Of a DNA stretch of 64,000 nt, positions 8,924 to 17,720 are shown one piece after another. Under the pieces are notes generated by a model that worked only from the letters and a program-made list of their open reading frames with translations, was not told the DNA's origin and did not search any database. Both the position numbers and the translations under genes were made by a program. Source of the stretch: Melioribacter roseus P3M-2 (GTDB taxonomy: Bacteria; Bacteroidota; Ignavibacteria; Ignavibacteriales; Melioribacteraceae); contig NC_018178.1 in assembly GCF_000279145.1 (NCBI RefSeq), positions 620,001-684,000 of the forward strand. The letters are read 5' to 3'. Every line of letters starts with the position of its first letter. Positions within the stretch are counted from its first letter, which is position 1.

Positions 8924-10408
8924 TCATAAAAATAATGAATCTTTAATTGTATTTTTAAATTCGTCGGGTTCGAGAGGTTTGACAAGAACTTTGAAAACGC
9001 CCTGCCTTAAATATTTTTTGGCGTTATCGTCGTCCTGTTCGTTCATCAGAATAATAAACGGAATATTTTTATGCGCGTCGTGTTTATAAACGGCTTCCAC
9101 GAGCTGGAATCCCTTCATCAGCGGCATTTCGTGATTGGCAATTATTACGGCAGGCATCCGTAGTTTTAGAAATTTGATAACGTCGTATCCGTTCTTAACG
9201 AGTTTAATTTCGAAATGGGGCAAATTTTCGTTTATCAGCTGAGTTATGCAATTAATATCGTCAGGGTCGTTTTCGACCAGAAGAATCAGGTATTTAGCTT
9301 CGGGCACGGTAAAATGGAATTCGCTTCCTTTTCCTTCTTCGGAATAGAGCCAAACTTTGCCGTTGTGTTTGTCGATAATTTCTTTCATCAAAGTCAGACC
9401 GAGTCCGCTTCCTTTTTCGCCTTCGGTGCCTGCAAGCGCGAATTTCTGGTCGATGCGGAATAACTTGGTTTGATTCTCTTCGGATATGCCGAGCCCCTCG
9501 TCTTTGACCACTATTTCGATCATGCCTTCTTTGAAACGCTGAGCAGTAATATTGACTTCTTTGCCTTTATGAGAAAATTTGATCGCATTACTGACGAGTA
9601 TTACGACAGCTTGCGAAATTAGCCGTTCGTCGGCGTACATATAAAGATTATGCGGGATGTTAATTTGAATCGATATGTCTTTTCGCACGGCGTCGCCCGT
9701 CAGCGTTGCAACGGCGTTTGCAATAGTGGTCCTTACGTTCAATCTGGAGGCTTCCACTTTTACCCTTCCCGTCTGCAGCCTCGACCAATCGAGCAGACAA
9801 TTAATCAGATTCAACTCGCTCTTGGAAGCTTCGTAGATATATTGAATATACTCGTTTCTTTCTTCTTCGGGCAAATCTTTTTCGTTTAAAAGAATTTCGG
9901 AGAATCCCAGCAGCGTGGTAAACGGCGATTTAAGATCGTGGGAAATGATTGAAATGAATTTATCCTTGTTCTCGTTGATTTCTTTTAATTTTCTGTTTTC
10001 CGAAGCTAATTCTACTTCCCGCTTTTTAAGTTCCGTAACGTTAAACACAATACAGTCGCGGCGGATAATATTTCCTTCGTTGTCTCTAACCGATTTGATA
10101 ATCTCTTTCAGATAAAGCGTTGAACCGTTTTTGGCGAGCGCTTTGTATTCGATTTCAAGTTTATTCATCGAAGAATCGCCGTCGTATCCGAGCAGCCGGT
10201 TTCTCAGATACTCCGAATCCTCGTCTGCAACAAGCGAGAGATGACCTTCTTTCATACTCTTCAATTCTTCCGCGTTATAGCCGAGAATCAGCTCTACATT
10301 ATCCGAATAGAATTCAATTTCGCCCTCTTTCCAGATACAAACGAAAAAATCGCGCGAGTCTTTACCGATGTAATTAAGAGTGTCTTTGTCCAAATTCCCG
10401 CTTGTCAT
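8924..10408 (-). CDS. PAS hybrid histidine kinase with degenerate receiver
   Basis: This is a 494-residue soluble protein. A PAS domain occupies about residues 15-130 (FYSDNVELILGYNAEEL). The dimerisation domain carries the phosphorylated His in FISIISHDLKSPFTT. The ATPase domain shows SNAIKFSHKG (N box), DEGLGIS and GSGLGLTLMKE (G boxes). A C-terminal receiver begins near residue 370 with ILLVENDPDD. The normal phospho-acceptor Asp is replaced by Asn in VIIANHEMP, though the switch Lys is kept in VLVKPLEP. The kinase half therefore looks active, while the receiver probably cannot be phosphorylated in the usual way and may act as a docking or pseudo-receiver domain. There are no membrane segments, so sensing is cytoplasmic. 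It is the most upstream gene of the leftward run. Confidence 0.87.
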   Translation of the reverse strand: MTSGNLDKDTLNYIGKDSRDFFVCIWKEGEIEFYSDNVELILGYNAEELKSMKEGHLSLVADEDSEYLRNRLLGYDGDSSMNKLEIEYKALAKNGSTLYLKEIIKSVRDNEGNIIRRDCIVFNVTELKKREVELASENRKLKEINENKDKFISIISHDLKSPFTTLLGFSEILLNEKDLPEEERNEYIQYIYEASKSELNLINCLLDWSRLQTGRVKVEASRLNVRTTIANAVATLTGDAVRKDISIQINIPHNLYMYADERLISQAVVILVSNAIKFSHKGKEVNITAQRFKEGMIEIVVKDEGLGISEENQTKLFRIDQKFALAGTEGEKGSGLGLTLMKEIIDKHNGKVWLYSEEGKGSEFHFTVPEAKYLILLVENDPDDINCITQLINENLPHFEIKLVKNGYDVIKFLKLRMPAVIIANHEMPLMKGFQLVEAVYKHDAHKNIPFIILMNEQDDDNAKKYLRQGVFKVLVKPLEPDEFKNTIKDSLFL

Positions 10409-10523
10409 AATAGTAACGCTTAATTTTCAGGCAAATATAAAAAATAATTGCAATTACTTCATTACTAAAGGGAACCTATTTAAATTAGCGGACGTTTAGC
10501 AGAAAAAATTTGAGAAACCGAAC

Positions 10524-12788
10524 ATGAAGAAATTAATATTAATCCTGTTGATATTTTCAGGCGCAATTTTGGCGCAAAGCGGAAGAATTACGGGACGCGT
10601 TATCGACAAAGATACAAAAGAGCCTCTGCCCGGAGTAAACATAATATTAATCGGCACCAATAAAGGCGCAGCGAGCGATATCGACGGTTATTTTGAAATA
10701 AACAATCTCGAACCGGGCAGATATCAAATTAAGGCTTCTTCCATCGGCTACGAACCGCTGATAAAATCAGAAATTATCGTTACCAACGTCCGTCCGGCGG
10801 ATTTGTTGATCGAACTGAAGCAGAAGTTAATAGAGATTGAAAGCGTTACCGTCAGCTCGGGCTATTTTAATACCGACCCTTATGAATTAAACAGTACGGC
10901 AAACTTCAGTTACGAAGAGATACGGCGCGCCCCGGGCGGATTCGAAGACGTGATCAGGGCATTGTCCGTACTGCCCGGCATTGCTCAGGCGAGTCCGGGA
11001 CGAAACGATCTCGTTGTGCGCGGCGGGGCGCCTTCGGAAAATTTATATCTGGTAAACGGATATCCCGTGCAAAACATAAATCATTTCGGCAGCCAGGGCG
11101 CCACCGGAGGACCTTTGAGTTATGTCAATCTCGATTTTGTAAGGGAAACCAATTTTTCAACGGGCGGTTTTTCGGTAGCCTACGGCGACAAGATATCATC
11201 CGTTTTGAGAATCGATTTGAGAGAAGGTCGCTCCGACCGGATTGGCGGCAAAGCCACAATTTCCGCCACTCAATTCGGGCTCGACCTCGAAGGGCCTGTA
11301 TCGGAAAACTCCAGTTTTATCATTTCAGCCAGAAGAAGTTATCTCGATTTCATTTTCGACGCGGCGGGATTTAACTTTGTACCCGAGTATTACGACGCCC
11401 TCGCAAAATACGATCACAAAATCGACGCGCAAAATTCGCTCAGCTTTTTATTTATCGGAGCTTTCGATAAGGTTAAGTACAATAACAACAACTCCGACGA
11501 CATATACGAAAATTCGCGAATACTCGGTTCAAATCAGAACCAGTATTTAACCGGTTTGTCTTACAGGCATATCTACGAAAAAGGTTTTTACGATATTTCT
11601 CTCAGCAGAAATTTCTTCGACAACAATGCGTCGCAGAGGGACACGAATTTCAATCCCATTTTTTTGAACAATTCCATTGAAGGCGAAAACACTCTCAAGT
11701 TCGACGCCGTTTACAAAGTTAGCAGCAAATCGGAAATCAATTTCGGAGCCGAAGTCAAATCGGTAAAATTCAAAACGGACATCTTTTTCCCGCCGTTTGT
11801 AACTTCGTACGGCGACACATTAAACGTCGGAAGTGTGAACATGAACGAACGATACGGCAAATATGCAGCTTATGTTCAATACTCTGCGACCGCGGGGATG
11901 TTTTTATTCAGCGCCGGCTTGCGGGCAGACTATTACGGTTTTCTGAATTCCGGTTTTTATCTCTCTCCGCGTTTTTCGGTTTCTTATATGCTCGATCCCT
12001 CGCAGATTGTATCTCTCTCGGCTGGCGTATACTATCAAAGCCCTTCGTATATATGGCTGGCGGGCTCCGAAGAAAACAAGAACTTAAAAGCAATTAGAGC
12101 AAATCAATTGATTGCAGGGTACGAACTGAAATTGCGAGAGGACACCCGGCTGAGAGCCGAGGCATATTACAAACTCTACGGCGATTATCCGGTCAGTCAA
12201 TTGAGGCCTTATCTGATACTCACGAACACGGGAGCCGGATTCAGCGGCAGCACAGATAATTTTTCTTCATATGCTCTCGAGCCGCTTAGAAGCGCCGGCA
12301 AGGGATTTGCAAGAGGCGTCGAAGTTTCCGTACAAAAAAAATCTTCGGACATTCCTCATTACGGAATATTGAGCTTAACCTGGAACGAATCTTACTTCAC
12401 CGCGCTGGACGGCGTAGAAAGGCCCGGCAAATACGACCAGAAATGGATTATCAACTTGAGCGGCGGATATATCTTCACTCCCACATTCGAAGGTTCTTTG
12501 AAATTCAGATTCGCAACCGGAAATCCGTATACGCCTTTCGAACCCGACGGCAGTCAACTTGTAGAAAAATATAATTCTCTTCGTTTTAAGCCATTCCATT
12601 CGCTCGACTTGCGATTCGACAAAAGATGGCATTTCGAAAATTTTGCCCTGATAACTTATCTGGACATACAAAACATTTACAACAACAAAGCCTCAAACGA
12701 AATCAGATGGGACGACAGAAAAAAAGAAGTCGACGCGCAATCTTCCATCGGCATTTTGCCTTCAATCGGAATCAGTCTGGAATTTTAA
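10524..12788 (+). CDS. TonB-dependent receptor with N-terminal carboxypeptidase-like domain
   Basis: This is a 754-residue outer-membrane receptor. It has a signal peptide (MKKLILILLIFSGAILAQ) and a CarboxypepD-regulatory-like domain (GRITGRVIDKDTKEPLPG, residues 20-100). The plug domain has IRALSVLPGIAQASPGRND and VVRGGAPSENLYLVNGYPV, and is followed by a large beta-barrel that ends in an aromatic residue (GISLEF). Such proteins import siderophores, vitamins or oligosaccharides using TonB energy. It stands immediately upstream of a secreted pectate lyase and shares its direction, so oligogalacturonide or glycan uptake is a reasonable guess. No SusD partner is present, so it is not a canonical SusC/D pair. 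Confidence 0.87.
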   Translation: MKKLILILLIFSGAILAQSGRITGRVIDKDTKEPLPGVNIILIGTNKGAASDIDGYFEINNLEPGRYQIKASSIGYEPLIKSEIIVTNVRPADLLIELKQKLIEIESVTVSSGYFNTDPYELNSTANFSYEEIRRAPGGFEDVIRALSVLPGIAQASPGRNDLVVRGGAPSENLYLVNGYPVQNINHFGSQGATGGPLSYVNLDFVRETNFSTGGFSVAYGDKISSVLRIDLREGRSDRIGGKATISATQFGLDLEGPVSENSSFIISARRSYLDFIFDAAGFNFVPEYYDALAKYDHKIDAQNSLSFLFIGAFDKVKYNNNNSDDIYENSRILGSNQNQYLTGLSYRHIYEKGFYDISLSRNFFDNNASQRDTNFNPIFLNNSIEGENTLKFDAVYKVSSKSEINFGAEVKSVKFKTDIFFPPFVTSYGDTLNVGSVNMNERYGKYAAYVQYSATAGMFLFSAGLRADYYGFLNSGFYLSPRFSVSYMLDPSQIVSLSAGVYYQSPSYIWLAGSEENKNLKAIRANQLIAGYELKLREDTRLRAEAYYKLYGDYPVSQLRPYLILTNTGAGFSGSTDNFSSYALEPLRSAGKGFARGVEVSVQKKSSDIPHYGILSLTWNESYFTALDGVERPGKYDQKWIINLSGGYIFTPTFEGSLKFRFATGNPYTPFEPDGSQLVEKYNSLRFKPFHSLDLRFDKRWHFENFALITYLDIQNIYNNKASNEIRWDDRKKEVDAQSSIGILPSIGISLEF

Positions 12789-12850
12789 TTGTTTGTTATA
12801 GTTCCACAGTCTGATTAAATTTAACTGTCAGATAATAAATTAATACCGCC

Positions 12851-14728
12851 ATGAAGGAATTGATTCCGATACTCTTGTTTATCAGTTTTCAACTGATTTA
12901 TGCGCAGGAAATAATTATACAGGAAAACGAAACCGGATTTTGTTCCGTCGACGGCAAAATCGACAACAGCGTACCCGGATACACAGGCGAGGGATTTGCT
13001 GACACCGATTTCGGCATCGGCAAAAGCATAAGCTGGCAAATATACGTTTCGGAGAATAAAGAGTACTCGTTCGTCTGGCGTTATGCCGTTGGCGGCAGCG
13101 ACGACAGGAACGGGCGTCTCGTAATCGACGGAGCCGTCGTTCTCGACACCATCTACTTCCCTTCTACCGTCGATTGGAAAAATTGGCGCGAGTCCGACAC
13201 TCTGAAAGTTTATCTCGAAAGCGGGAGCCACAAAATAAGAATCGAGGCGTTGTCAGAAAAAGGGCTCGGCAATTACGATTATTTCAAGATTATAGGCGGC
13301 GCAACGCCGGACGACTGCGCTCCTTCCTACACGGTCAAAGTTAACGCAAACAATCCAGGATGGGGCGCCGTTTCGTACGCTCCGGTTAAAGATTATTACG
13401 ACGCCGGCTCGCAGATAACTCTAACGGCTCATTCAAATCCCGGATATTTCCTGGACAGCTGGACGGGGAGCCACACTTCAGCGGACTCGGTCTTCACAAT
13501 TACAATTGACAGAAACGTCGAAGTTACGGCGCGATTCTTGCCCGACGGAGTTACTCAGGATACAAATCTTATCGGATATGCCGGAATTCAGGACGACAGA
13601 GGGACAAGATTCACTTTAACCGGCGGCTCGCTCGGCGACACGGTTAAAGCTTATAGTCTCGAAGATCTTAAAAAGTATCTTGCAAGCCCGGAACCTTATT
13701 ACGTTGAGTTCGAAGGCAAGCTCGAAGGCAACGACGCAATAATAATAACTTCCGACAAAACATTGGTCGGAACCGGAGATAAAAACTATCTGAAAGGGAT
13801 TGAACTTTCCGTAAACAACGCGCGGAATGTAATTATAAGGAATATTACGGTTTCGCACGTCGCCCCTCAGGACGCATTGGAAATTAACGGAAAATCTCAA
13901 AACATCTGGATCGATCATTGCGAATTTTTTTCGGATAAAAACCACGGCGTCGATTATTACGACGGTCTGCTCGACATCAAAAACGAGTCGTCGTTTATTA
14001 CAGTTTCATGGTCTCATTTTCACGACCACTACAAAACCATACTTATCAGTTCCGGCGACCAGCAAATTGCCGACACCGTAATTCGAGTTACGTTTCACCA
14101 CAATTATTTCAATAATTGCGAGTCGAGGCTTCCGAGCGTTCGCTTCGGAAAAGCACATATTTTCAACAATTATTACAGGGGTTGCAATACGGCGGTCAAT
14201 ACCCGAATGGGCGCGTGCGTAAGAGTTGAAAACAATTATTTTGAAAATGTCGGCAAAGCCGTAATGTCCGATTACAGCGCCGAACCCGGCTATGCGTTTA
14301 TCGAGAACAACATTACCGTCAACAGCTCGATAATTACTCCCGATTTATGCGAGTACGAAGTTCCCTACGAATACAAACATAAACTAGATCCTCCCGATAT
14401 ACTTCCCGGATTGATTGCCGACAACGTAGTTACCGAAGTCAATGAGAACGTTATAAACAACGAATATTACATTGCGAATTACCCAAACCCGTTCAATCCG
14501 TCGACCACAATCGAATATTACCTGCCGGAAAATTCGTTTGTAGAACTTAAAATCTACGACATACTCGGAAGAGAATTAAAGACACTGGTTAACGATTACC
14601 AGAATGCGGGACGGCACAAATACGCCCTCTCTATCGACGATTTGAATCGTTCGGCTTCGTCGGTATACTTCTGCAGACTCAAGGCGCGCAATTATTTCAA
14701 AACAATTAAACTGACGCTTCTGAAATGA
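12851..14728 (+). CDS. Secreted pectate lyase (PL1) with CBM-like domain and T9SS sorting tail
   Basis: This is a 625-residue multidomain protein. A signal peptide spans residues 1-19. A CBM35-like beta-sandwich follows (about 20-160; GRLVIDGAVVLDT, LESGSHKIRIEAL). Then comes an InlB/Flg_new-like repeat (about 165-230; LTAHSNPGYFLDSWTG). The PL1 right-handed beta-helix spans about 240-520. Calcium-site Asp residues are likely in DYYDGLLDIKNESSFITVSW and the catalytic Arg in NNCESRLPSVRFG. The last roughly 85 residues, NYPNPFNPSTTIEYYLPE onward, are a type IX secretion sorting domain (type A), so the enzyme is exported to the cell surface or medium to cleave polygalacturonate. The DNA for this tail is repeated in the next gene. 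Confidence 0.92.
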   Translation: MKELIPILLFISFQLIYAQEIIIQENETGFCSVDGKIDNSVPGYTGEGFADTDFGIGKSISWQIYVSENKEYSFVWRYAVGGSDDRNGRLVIDGAVVLDTIYFPSTVDWKNWRESDTLKVYLESGSHKIRIEALSEKGLGNYDYFKIIGGATPDDCAPSYTVKVNANNPGWGAVSYAPVKDYYDAGSQITLTAHSNPGYFLDSWTGSHTSADSVFTITIDRNVEVTARFLPDGVTQDTNLIGYAGIQDDRGTRFTLTGGSLGDTVKAYSLEDLKKYLASPEPYYVEFEGKLEGNDAIIITSDKTLVGTGDKNYLKGIELSVNNARNVIIRNITVSHVAPQDALEINGKSQNIWIDHCEFFSDKNHGVDYYDGLLDIKNESSFITVSWSHFHDHYKTILISSGDQQIADTVIRVTFHHNYFNNCESRLPSVRFGKAHIFNNYYRGCNTAVNTRMGACVRVENNYFENVGKAVMSDYSAEPGYAFIENNITVNSSIITPDLCEYEVPYEYKHKLDPPDILPGLIADNVVTEVNENVINNEYYIANYPNPFNPSTTIEYYLPENSFVELKIYDILGRELKTLVNDYQNAGRHKYALSIDDLNRSASSVYFCRLKARNYFKTIKLTLLK

Positions 14729-14730
14729 AG
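14477..14730 (+). repeat. Direct repeat encoding T9SS sorting domain, copy 1
   Basis: This 254-base segment encodes the C-terminal secretion domain of the pectate lyase and runs two bases past the stop. It matches 15541-15794 with only three differences by eye: CAC/CAT, and the CTT/TTG codon before the final Leu-Lys. All differences are silent, so the two protein tails are identical. Confidence 0.95.
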
Positions 14731-14856
14731 ACTAAGCTCTTAATTGAAATAGTAAAATAAACTAATTACTTTTGTAGCTGCAGGGTATCATGATAGTTAT
14801 TATAATAAATCTTTGACAAATCGACTTCAATAAAAATAGAATGTGAGGGCTTTACA

Positions 14857-15792
14857 ATGAAAGAGAAAATGTCGTGGGCCATTTTCCTTTTATTAATTTC
14901 TAATATGGTATACGGGCAGGGCATATTTACGGTTTCAACCGACAAACCGGAATATTCATACGGCGAGAAAATTGTAGTAAAAATGACATTTCAAAATAAT
15001 ACAGACTCCTCATTTAATTTCTGGGCAGATCCGTATTGCATAACTGAATTGAGTTATATCGGAGTACGTCTGGATTTGAATTGTTCTCTCGCCGACGGCG
15101 AATTTTCTTTTCCGCCGGGTAAATCTCAAACTTGGCGCTGGGTGATAGATCCTTCAGTTCATGGCGTTCCAACTGAAGACGGAGATCAAAAAATAGTCGG
15201 CTCTTTTTTGCATTTACTAAGCGATACTGCGTCATTTAAGGCTCCTAAATTTTATGGCGGTCGACTCAGAGTCGTATTAAGAAATAACGTAAGTTATGAA
15301 GATATTGCTGGATTAATGGATAGTATAAATGCAACTTTAATCAATGTCGACGGCTACATTAATGACAATTGGAATCAAACATGGCAAATACAAGGATACT
15401 CGATAGATAGCTTGGCTGGAATATTAATAAATGACAGACGTATAATAAACGCCGAACCCTTAAGAATTATAAAACTCGACACAACCTATATTACCGGAGT
15501 TGAGACGGATAAATTACCCGACAGTTATCTGCTTTACCAAAATTACCCAAACCCGTTCAATCCGTCGACCACAATCGAATATTACCTGCCGGAAAATTCG
15601 TTTGTAGAACTTAAAATCTACGACATACTCGGAAGAGAATTAAAGACACTGGTTAACGATTACCAGAATGCGGGACGGCATAAATACGCCCTCTCTATCG
15701 ACGATTTGAATCGTTCGGCTTCGTCGGTATACTTCTGCAGACTCAAGGCGCGCAATTATTTCAAAACAATTAAACTGACGTTGCTGAAATGA
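14857..15792 (+). CDS. Secreted T9SS cargo protein of unknown function
   Basis: This is a 311-residue protein. A signal peptide (MKEKMSWAIFLLLISNMVYG) is followed by a BsuPI/Ig-like beta-sandwich (STDKPEYSYGEKIVVKMTFQNN, then FSFPPGKSQTWRWVID). A middle region of about 80 residues has an alternating fold (LRVVLRNNVSYEDIAGLMDSI) resembling inhibitor/propeptide-like alpha-beta domains. It ends in the same type IX sorting domain as the upstream pectate lyase. The sorting tail shows the cargo is exported, but the N-terminal part gives no enzymatic motif. The body is more AT-rich than the tail, which fits a domain pasted onto a newer gene. A separate promoter is likely in the 128-base gap upstream. 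Confidence 0.7.
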   Translation: MKEKMSWAIFLLLISNMVYGQGIFTVSTDKPEYSYGEKIVVKMTFQNNTDSSFNFWADPYCITELSYIGVRLDLNCSLADGEFSFPPGKSQTWRWVIDPSVHGVPTEDGDQKIVGSFLHLLSDTASFKAPKFYGGRLRVVLRNNVSYEDIAGLMDSINATLINVDGYINDNWNQTWQIQGYSIDSLAGILINDRRIINAEPLRIIKLDTTYITGVETDKLPDSYLLYQNYPNPFNPSTTIEYYLPENSFVELKIYDILGRELKTLVNDYQNAGRHKYALSIDDLNRSASSVYFCRLKARNYFKTIKLTLLK

Positions 15793-15794
15793 AG
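15541..15794 (+). repeat. Direct repeat encoding T9SS sorting domain, copy 2
   Basis: This is the second copy of the 254-base segment found at 14477-14730. The bases on either side of the pair do not match, so the repeat boundaries coincide closely with the sorting-domain boundary. Confidence 0.95.
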
Positions 15795-15840
15795 TGTTAT
15801 CCGGTTTCCAAGCAGTACCCGCTTTAATCGCGCTATGACT

Positions 15841-16497
15841 CTAATATTCGATAAAATAAGCGAGCAGTCCCACTACAATCAGTATAAGTCCGGTGATTAA
15901 TTTATCGTGATGTTCGAGGAATTCCCATTTGAGCTTGCTCATTCCCTTTCCGACGAGATAAACGAGCAGCATCATGAAGAAAACCGTAACGAAGAAATAA
16001 ACGACCGAAACAATGGCAATCCCGGGCCAGCTGAGCTTGCCGGCGGTCAAATAATATACTTCGATTTCGAGACACGGAGAGAAGAACATTGCAATCATCA
16101 AAGTAATTACAATCGACTTCTTGCTCTTTTTCTTTTCGATTATATTATCGACGTCGATATGGTGATGCTTGTGAGGATGTTTAATGAATTTATGACGATA
16201 TTCGAGCGCAAGGTAAATCAATCCGAGTAAAATTAAAACCGCCGGAGCGAAGAGATGCGTTATCACATGATACGATTCCGAAAGTTTATAACCTACAATC
16301 CCGACAATAATTCCGATAATTACGGTGCTTAAAGTGTGCGAAAAGCCTGTCACCGCGGTAATTTTAAGAGTCTCGTTTCGCGACCATTTCTCGGCTTTGC
16401 CGATAGTTACAATCGGCAGCCAATGGCTCGGAATCAACGCGTGAGCCAGACTCAACAAAAAACTTCCGATTAAAACTTGTATGTACGGATTCATCAA
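15841..16497 (-). CDS. NicO/RcnA-like metal transporter
   Basis: This is a 218-residue integral membrane protein with about six hydrophobic segments. TM1 has the motif HALIPSHWLP and TM2 carries TGFSHTLSTV. A His-rich cytoplasmic loop (KHPHKHHHID) lies near residue 110. A later TM has FFSPCLEIEVYYL. HxxxxH-type motifs and a His-rich loop are typical of NicO/RcnA and UreH-like nickel/cobalt transporters. The direction of transport and the metal cannot be told from sequence. It is a monocistronic leftward gene convergent with the T9SS cargo gene. Confidence 0.65.
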   Translation of the reverse strand: MMNPYIQVLIGSFLLSLAHALIPSHWLPIVTIGKAEKWSRNETLKITAVTGFSHTLSTVIIGIIVGIVGYKLSESYHVITHLFAPAVLILLGLIYLALEYRHKFIKHPHKHHHIDVDNIIEKKKSKKSIVITLMIAMFFSPCLEIEVYYLTAGKLSWPGIAIVSVVYFFVTVFFMMLLVYLVGKGMSKLKWEFLEHHDKLITGLILIVVGLLAYFIEY

Positions 16498-16568
16498 TCG
16501 CTATTTTTTTTGAATGTAATTATACGCAATTAAATTATAACTTCGACAGGTTAGATGCTCGAGACGGG

Positions 16569-17705
16569 CTAAAAATTCAGAAACAATTCATTTTTTATCG
16601 GGACGTACTCTCTCGTATTGCAAACAATTTCTTTAAGGCGCATTTTGGCATAGACGAATTTTCCTTCCGGTTTATGCCAGACGGCTTCGCCGTACGAGGC
16701 GAGTTTTGCTTCGCCGAAATTGCGATAATCTTTAACAGGCGTACTCCATCTGTAATTCACGTATGTTTTGCCGTCGGCAGATTCGTATCTGTCGTCCGAC
16801 TCGAAATTGACCAGTTCGCCTTTTGTGTTAAAATAAAGACGAGCTTTGATTCTGTTGCCGGCGTTTTCGAAAAACGCATCGACGGTCAGAGAATCAACGG
16901 GGAACCATTCGATCTTTGGGTCGATCAAAGCGGCGGGAGCAAAGAGGCAAATGTCGTTGAACATCGTTACCGTTTCGCTTTTATTCATAATTTCGCCCTT
17001 TGCCTCGGCTACCGTAAAAAACGACGCGAGTTTAATTCTCATTACCGCGCCGGAATCGGCGTAGGTATGCAAACCTTCGAACGGAATTCCGTAGAGAGAA
17101 GACCGGATATAATAGAAGCGCGCCGGATTGTCGATAAAATTGTATTGCGTTGAACGGTATTTGAGAAATTTTGAATCCGGCGCGGTTTTAATTTCTCCCT
17201 CGGCGACTGCTCTGAAATTATAAACCCGCGGTTTTCCCACCGCTCCGGTATAAATCAAATATTTTTGTACCGGAGCGGGTAAATGTTCAATATCGGCAAA
17301 AGCGACAACGCCCTGCCCTCCCTCGCCGGAAATTCTTTTGACAACTTCCGACTTTAATTCTTCTTTATAACCGATAGGAAGAGAATCCGCCGCCGTTATT
17401 ATTACAGGAAGAATTAAAATAAGATTGGCGATCGTACCGAATTTCGCATCCCGCCAGTATTTTACAATGAGGAATTGCGAAACTGCAATTCCCGATGCGC
17501 ACACAGCCCACCAGCAGATAAAATCGTTCGAATATAACACAGCGGCTGAAAGGAGCAGAAGCGTAGCAAGCAGCCATAATATTCCGTCTCTCTTCGAAAT
17601 GTAACTCTTAAGTTCTTCGACTTTCATCAGGTCGAACGCTTTGATAAAACCGAGCAGATGAATAATTCCGTGAACGCTCAATATAACCAGAGCAAAAGTG
17701 CGCAT
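16569..17705 (-). CDS. DUF6544-like membrane-anchored protein
   Basis: This is a 378-residue protein. The N-terminal third holds three to four transmembrane helices (HGIIHLLGF in TM1, WLLATLLLLSAAVLY, LILILPVIITAA). The rest is a soluble beta-rich domain with LPAPVQKYLIYTGAVGKP and KYRSTQYNFIDNPARFYY, features of the DUF6544/DUF6920 family of unknown function. The start ATG at 17705 lies 15 bases past the end of the upstream GH2 gene, so the two may be co-transcribed. No catalytic residues are recognisable. Confidence 0.65.
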   Translation of the reverse strand: MRTFALVILSVHGIIHLLGFIKAFDLMKVEELKSYISKRDGILWLLATLLLLSAAVLYSNDFICWWAVCASGIAVSQFLIVKYWRDAKFGTIANLILILPVIITAADSLPIGYKEELKSEVVKRISGEGGQGVVAFADIEHLPAPVQKYLIYTGAVGKPRVYNFRAVAEGEIKTAPDSKFLKYRSTQYNFIDNPARFYYIRSSLYGIPFEGLHTYADSGAVMRIKLASFFTVAEAKGEIMNKSETVTMFNDICLFAPAALIDPKIEWFPVDSLTVDAFFENAGNRIKARLYFNTKGELVNFESDDRYESADGKTYVNYRWSTPVKDYRNFGEAKLASYGEAVWHKPEGKFVYAKMRLKEIVCNTREYVPIKNELFLNF

Positions 17706-17720
17706 TGTTTAGTCCGCCTT

